The notes under the pieces were generated by a model. The model was not told the origin of the DNA. It saw only the letters and a program-made list of their open reading frames with translations, and made no database searches. The translations under genes and the position numbers were made by a program. Source: Flammula alnicola (Eukaryota; Basidiomycota; Agaricomycetes; Agaricales; Strophariaceae). Taken from it: a stretch of 64,000 nucleotides of DNA. The stretch spans positions 1,302,001-1,366,000 of the forward strand of contig JADNRV010000001.1 in the NCBI GenBank assembly GCA_015499995.1, read 5' to 3'. This document shows positions 58,821 to 64,000 of this stretch, piece after piece. The number at the start of each line of letters is the position of its first letter. Positions within the stretch are counted from its first letter, which is position 1.

Positions 58821-61800
58821 CTAATCCTCCGACAGATAGCGGTACTCGAAGCGGAAGTCGCTCTTCTTCCGTTGGCACCATGAACCCTCCCAGTCGAAGT
58901 ATACATACACCCCTTGCTCATACTCTTCAGTGATAGCCTGAGGTTCCGAGTGGCGCTGGAACCAGGTCAAGTACTTCACGTGGAAGCGCCACGATTGACG
59001 CTTCAACTCCTTCGCCGCCAGAAACCTGTTTTCGTCAGTATCGAAGGGAAATGCAACTTAATAGCAAATTACTCACTGCTGGTATGTCCCAGGAAGATAG
59101 TAAAACACCCAGAACAATGTCTCCACATCAAGCTGAGTGAAAATTCCTGGAGTCTGAAGCAGCGGAAGGGGTGTCTGAGGATAGTACGGTGCTGTCTGGA
59201 ACGGATTACGAGGAACGTAGTACTTGGGCCTAAAATTGAGGGGAAGCATTTAGCCAAAGGCAACAAATCGGTTTACAGCATCGAACTTACTTCTCCGTGT
59301 CCTGAGGCTGCGGCACATGGGAGTAACCGCTTTCGAGCATCTTATGTACTTGGTCGAGATTGTTTGTGCGCATCGCTACAGGTGACACCACGTTAAAATC
59401 TCAACGAGGAGGCAGATATGAAAAAAAAAGAACTATACCTTTCTGCTTGACATTCTCAAACGACACCACCAAGTCCGCCAACGAGCCAGGGAACGCTGCA
59501 GGGACGTTTGAGCGTTGCTGCGGCACTGACTGGGCTGTCGATGAGGGCCTTTGCACTCCGACGTTCTGTGGTGGCTGTGTTGGAAGTGACGACGCCGCAG
59601 CAGCTTGCTGTTGCTCCGTTTGCGGCGGCTTCACGCCAGGAGGGAAAGCAGGCTGTTGCGTTTGTGGTGCAGCGGGCAGAGGAGACTTGGGCCTTGGAGC
59701 ATTCATCGTGTACTGTTGGAGTTGCTGAGGCAGTGGTGAAGGCCCCGACACAGCAGGCGCTTGTTGAGATTGTAAGGACTGTGGGCCGTTGGCTTGGGGC
59801 TGGGGTTGTGGTTGTTGCGAGACTTCTGTCGCTTGTACTTGCTAGGTAGATAAGGCATTCGTTGAGTGACCAAAAAATGTGGCAGTAGGAATTACGACGG
59901 CTTACCGCAACACGTGGGGATTGGCTGGAGACCAAAGGAGATGAAATGGAGTCTGTATGAAAGAAAATTAGCCATGGAACCGAGGCCAACGCGCCTTAGC
60001 AGACCTTTGCGAAGTGGCAGGTCGCGTTGAGGAGACTGAGGCACTGGCTTGCCCGCAGAGATAGCTTCCGACATTGCAGGAGACTCCTGGCCAGAGTAGA
60101 ATGAACCGTCCGGTTGCTGCGAGACTGATGCCGCGGATGAGAGCATGGGGCTCGTCACTGATAGTTGCGTTAGACTCGGTGAAGATGTGGCCACACTCTG
60201 TTGTTCTTGCGACATTGCTAGAGGTGCAAGTGCGGGCGGTATTGAAGGCGCGGTTGAAGGTGGCGGCGGTGGATGTGACGACGCTGTTGAAGCCGGAGTA
60301 GTTGGTGTTGATGCCGCCGCCAGTGAAGTCGATGATGCCGATTGAGGGGGAGGAGCAACTGCTGCGGCTGCCATAGCAGCATAGCGTATTGGAGGCAAGA
60401 CGGCAGGTGCTGCGGGCCGCGGTGCTTGCTGCAAGCCTGCCTTGAGGATGGTGGCCATAGGCTGTTGTGCAAAATTGAGGTTCGGCGGAGGTTTTGCTGC
60501 ATAGAAGGATAGCAATATTAGAATAGCGGTCAGCAAAAAGGAAGCAAGAACAACGCACTGTCCACAGATTGTTCTAAATGGGAAATCAAATGAGCAATAA
60601 GCACTTTAAGCAAGATAGACGCCCACGTACTGCGCAGATTTAATGATATCGCCGCTTTCTTCAGTATTGGACTGTCATCGCGTTTACTACTCGTTACGCT
60701 TTCTTCGTCGTGTTTCTTCGTAGGCCGTGTTGATGGGATATCTGTTATTGTGTTGGGTATGGTGGCATCGTAGGTGACGGTGCACAAACCTTCACTGGCT
60801 TCATCCGACTCATCACTTTCATCATCCTCCGCAGCGAGACCGAACTTCTCTTCCTCCTCGTCAAGGTTGAGTTCGTCGTATATGCCCTCGTCTTCTTTGA
60901 AATCGTCTCCCTAGATATAAAAAGAATCAGACCTATTTTGCCAACAAAATGAGAGACCATCGCGACGAACTGTATTGGTGTCGACAAAGTATGTCACGTC
61001 TTCTTTCAGCTCTTCAACCTTTTCCACAGACAGCGAACCGTTATTGAGCATTCGAAGAACAATCTCCAGCCGACTGATATGCCATTTGCGCCGTTCGTTT
61101 AGGGCTTCCAGTTCTTCTTGCCGCCCAGCATTACTTTGACCGCCCTTGTTCCGCTTCTTCCCTCCCCCCTGGAGCGCCTCCACTTCTGCTTCTGTGGCTT
61201 CTACTTGCATGTGCAGTTGTTCCACCTGGTGATTCACCCACTGGATTGCCTCCTCCTTCTCTTGCTCTTTCGGGTCCAGTTTGGCTGCTTGTATTAGTCC
61301 CTCTTTCGAAAAGGCCTTTGTCTTCATCTCTTTTTCGCAAGCCTTGAACTTCTCCATTTGCTGTTCATCACGACAAGGTGCATCAGAAATGACCCATGTA
61401 AAAAAGTCGAATAGAAAATTTGGCACACGCAGCACAGAAAAGAATGCGGGCATAACGCAAGCCAGAATCCGTGTGGGGAGCAGAACCAGGACACGAGGGA
61501 GGCCACCTGGATTGACATGCGCCCGTCCGCGAAAGGGATATGGCCGCAACATATAAAAATTATAAAGCAAGCTTACCGTCTCAATCAACCTCCTGTTGTC
61601 CAGTAGTTGTGACTTGTCCTTGATGTCATTGCTCGCGACCCAGGTCTTGATTTGGTCGCGCAGGCGCTGGAGCTTCTTAATCTGCGTTTTCAAGTCCAAT
61701 TCTGATTTCTCTTTCTGCGTTTGATTAGTAGAAGACTGCATTTTGTCGTATATGTTCTCAAAGAGGTCTACGCCCTCTGAAACCTTCTTCAGCGTCCGGT

Positions 61801-61888
61801 CAATCTCGGCTGTTGAAAGCATGGTCATTAGTTCGTGGCACTTGTGTATAGAGGTGGCGTACTAACTTTGTAGCTTTCGTGCAGCCAT
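58821..61888 (-). CDS. CCR4-NOT complex subunit NOT3/NOT5
   Basis: Eleven exons: 61888-61867, 61809-61577, 61360-60971, 60910-60790, 60741-60631, 60496-60005, 59952-59906, 59841-59439, 59375-59291, 59229-59077, 59025-58821. All are in phase, giving 753 residues. The N-terminal coiled-coil domain starts [20 protein letters not shown] and contains [20 protein letters not shown]. An acidic linker and a long Pro/Ala/Gln/Ser-rich region follow. The C-terminal NOT box ([80 protein letters not shown]) ends FEYRYLSED. The complex deadenylates mRNA and controls transcription. The NOT box pairs with NOT2 on the NOT1 scaffold. Confidence 0.95.
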
Positions 61889-62874
61889 GGCGAACGATAG
61901 TCTGTACACAGACTCTTTGATGCTGTTTCTGTAGCCGTGAGTGGTAAACTTAGTTATGAGTGGTAGTCACTGCTTCCGTAATGCAGTGTGTATTTGTTTG
62001 CTAAAGGCCTTAATTATGTAATACAAATTTAGCCAATTTAGAAATCACTTAGGCCGCTCTCTCGCGACGCGACGCGACTCAGACTCGGTGAACTTGCGGC
62101 GAACAAATCAGAATATGTAGGATCCATAATCACGCACATTTGTATAAAGGTTGTGAAATTTCTTTCTTTGCAGCGTGATTCCGCAGTAGCCACTACATAG
62201 GGCGGCAATGAGTTGAAGTTTGGCGATTTCAAAAAGTTGGTCCACTAAGTAGTACTAGTAGTAAATTCAAGGAAAGGCTCTCCGCGGTTAAGAATGCACG
62301 TTTCACTAGACCGGACAAAGACCGAGGGGAAAAAATGTCTAATTTCTTCCATCGTCTTAACAGCGCAACCCAGTGACAAACTTTTGGGCCCATGGTAAGG
62401 AGTTGGAAGTTTTAAACTGCTGCGAAACGTGAACAAGAAATAGAAGCGTAGTGTAGTGCGTGTGAAGGTCAACGCGTCCGGGACCGGGATGGAGATGCAC
62501 TGCCTAGAAGAAGGCCGAGCTCACCTCGCACAGCACAGCATTAAAACAATACTTATGCTGACTCTTCTATGTATGTCCATGCCATTGTGGAGACCTTGAA
62601 CACCCATTGCTCCCGTGGTAGTTACGGGAACATACGATTGAGGATAGATTGAGGATGGCTAGCACATGAATGGAGACAGATGGTAACATTGGAGGATTGG
62701 ATAACCAATGAGCGAAGACGCAGCGGCATTTGAATGATATTTGAAAGGCAAGATGGTAACTGGATGGATGGCATGGAGCAAGCGATCTGCAATTGTTGAC
62801 TTGGACCACGTGATTGATAAATTGGATAGTGTGGACCACTCTTCTCCTCCTCCGCTCCTTACTCCTCCTCATAC
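61889..62874. other. Divergent intergenic region
   Basis: About 1 kb between the divergent NOT3/5 and Bem1 genes. No coding sequence is convincing. It should hold both promoters. The last 60 bases contain a CT-rich tract (CTTCTCCTCCTCCGCTCCTT) typical of fungal transcription starts before the Bem1 ATG. Confidence 0.5.
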
Positions 62875-64000
62875 ATGTGGGCTTTGCGAAAGTCCCTCAA
62901 CGGGAACAGAGATTCCTCGTCTCGCCCACAAATTTCCACCCCTGTGCCCCTTCCAGCCGTCTCAAAGCCTCCGTCCGCAATATTACCCCCTCAGAAAGTC
63001 ATCCGCGCTCTTTCCACCTACAGATCACAAGCACCACAAGAGCTTTCCTTCGTCAAGGGCGACTTCTTCTATGTCCTCAAGGATGTCGACACAGCAGGTG
63101 CATGGTACGAAGCACACAACCCAGTCTCTGGTGCGCGAGGCCTAGTCCCAAGATCCATGTTTGAAGAGTTTGGCAAGAATGCCGCATCGTCAGTGCCACA
63201 TTTTTCTCATGCCTTGTCCTCGATATTAAATATGTTGTCTTCCAGGAATCGTATTTCACAGGCCGGCTCAAAGTTTATGGGATCGCCCCCAATGTCTCCA
63301 CGATCGGAGCCTGCAACTCCAGCACCCAAAACACAGGTCTTCTACGCAATTGTGCTTCACGACTTCAGCGCAGAACGGGCAGATGAACTCGATGCAAAAC
63401 GTGGGGATGCTATCACCGTCGTCGCCCAATCCAATCGTGAATGGTTCGTTGCAAAACCTATCGGCCGTCTCGGTCGACCAGGCCTAATCCCTGTATCCTT
63501 CGTTGAGATCCACGACCCGGCTACTGGGAAAGCAATCCCCGACGTTGAGGGTCTAATGGATCGCGGAGAATTACCCAAGGTTGAAGACTGGAAGCGTGCC
63601 ATGCTCACTTACAAACAGAACAGTATCGCCTTGGGCGTTATTGATGCACCCGCCAAAGGTCCAGTCTCAAACAGCACCTACACCACCCCTCAGGTCCCGC
63701 AGATGGCCCAAAATTCTCTGCCAACGGGAGATCCTCCTCGCCCCATATCCCCCGACCCTCTTCCGGAGGGCATTCTTCTTTCCGCGGACGTCGTCTCTTT
63801 CCATTACGAAATGGACGATTACTGGTTCCGAATCGACGCTATCTACCAACCCTATAGCCGGCCCGGTCAGGTTAAATTACCTCCTTCGAAGCAGCTGGTC
63901 CTATTCCGCCAATACAACGATTTCTATGATTTTCAGGTTTCGTTGTTGGAGACATTTCCCCGGGAGGCCGGCCGAGAACCTCCCGAACCGAGGACACTTC
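62875..64000 (+). CDS. Bem1/Scd2-type polarity scaffold (partial, cut at right edge)
   Basis: Exon 1 is 62875-63188 and exon 2 starts at 63246 and runs off the window. The start MWALRKSLNGNRDSSSRPQI leads to the first SH3 domain, from about residue 43: KVIRALSTYRSQAPQELSFV, GDFFYVLKD, WYEAHNPVSGARGLVPRSMF. The second SH3 follows: FYAIVLHDFSAERADELDAK, REWFVAKPIGRLGRPGLIPV. The PX domain then begins at LLSADVVSFHYEMDDYWFRI, with PSKQLVLFRQYNDFYDFQVS. A PB1 domain is expected beyond the edge. Family members hold Cdc42, its exchange factor Cdc24 and PAK kinases together at growth sites. The second SH3 is the one that binds PAK in yeast. Confidence 0.95.
   Translation, partial: MWALRKSLNGNRDSSSRPQISTPVPLPAVSKPPSAILPPQKVIRALSTYRSQAPQELSFVKGDFFYVLKDVDTAGAWYEAHNPVSGARGLVPRSMFEEFGKNAASSVPHFSHALSSILNMLSSRNRISQAGSKFMGSPPMSPRSEPATPAPKTQVFYAIVLHDFSAERADELDAKRGDAITVVAQSNREWFVAKPIGRLGRPGLIPVSFVEIHDPATGKAIPDVEGLMDRGELPKVEDWKRAMLTYKQNSIALGVIDAPAKGPVSNSTYTTPQVPQMAQNSLPTGDPPRPISPDPLPEGILLSADVVSFHYEMDDYWFRIDAIYQPYSRPGQVKLPPSKQLVLFRQYNDFYDFQVSLLETFPREAGREPPEPRTL

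Noticed and set aside
1..64000. tRNA, rRNA, CRISPR arrays, LTR retrotransposon ends
   Set aside because: No cloverleaf with A/B boxes, no conserved rRNA segments, no regularly spaced repeats with unique spacers and no long direct terminal repeats with primer-binding sites were seen by eye; a tRNAscan or LTR search could still find something.

Overview
The window comes from a nuclear genome of a filamentous basidiomycete, most likely an agaricomycete. Genes are split by many short introns of about 50-70 bp with GT..AG ends. Very small exons are common: 3, 5, 6, 10, 15 and 19 nt. Several families are typical of Agaricomycetes: caspase-like genes with a conserved C-terminal extension, a fungal 7TM orphan receptor, and a GPCR-like exon mosaic. 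Transposons of the Helitron and hAT types are frequent. All exon models here were built by hand from splice signals, reading-frame phase and family resemblance; none was tested by alignment software.

Layout. 1-11.5 kb is mobile-element rich. It holds an autonomous Helitron Rep-helicase gene split by a 401-bp hAT-type MITE, a NUP42/AMO1-type nucleoporin gene, an agaricomycete orphan gene whose last exon is split by a 1.8-kb hAT-type element, and a head-to-tail array of short non-autonomous Helitrons. 11.6-18 kb holds a coiled-coil gene, a dienelactone-hydrolase/SnoaL-like fusion and the first of two related caspase-domain genes (minus strand). 18-36 kb is a gene-poor accessory block. It holds an integrase-core gene, a decayed M28 peptidase, two multi-exon orphan genes, minisatellites, and a graveyard of partial host genes (HAS1 helicase, HSP78 and a kinesin) that still contain introns. 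At 36.5 kb comes the second caspase-domain gene, in opposite orientation.

39-64 kb is a dense block of conserved housekeeping genes: ribosomal protein uL3, a PPR protein, AMMECR1, an unusual Rab GTPase with a long internal insertion, ribosomal protein eS7, a TTC4/Cns1 co-chaperone with several frame breaks, L-2-hydroxyglutarate dehydrogenase, the complex I subunit NDUFA12, a 7TM receptor, mitochondrial bL12m, CCR4-NOT subunit NOT3/5, and the Bem1/Scd2 polarity scaffold, which is cut by the right edge.

The most interesting points are three. First, target-site duplications prove two separate hAT insertions into coding sequence, and removing each restores the frame. Second, there is a tandem Helitron array with perfect CTAG|TC junctions. 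Third, there is a cluster of intron-bearing partial genes that looks like transposon-mediated gene capture. No clear new defence or conflict system is present; the two caspase-domain genes flanking the repeat-rich block are the nearest candidate.
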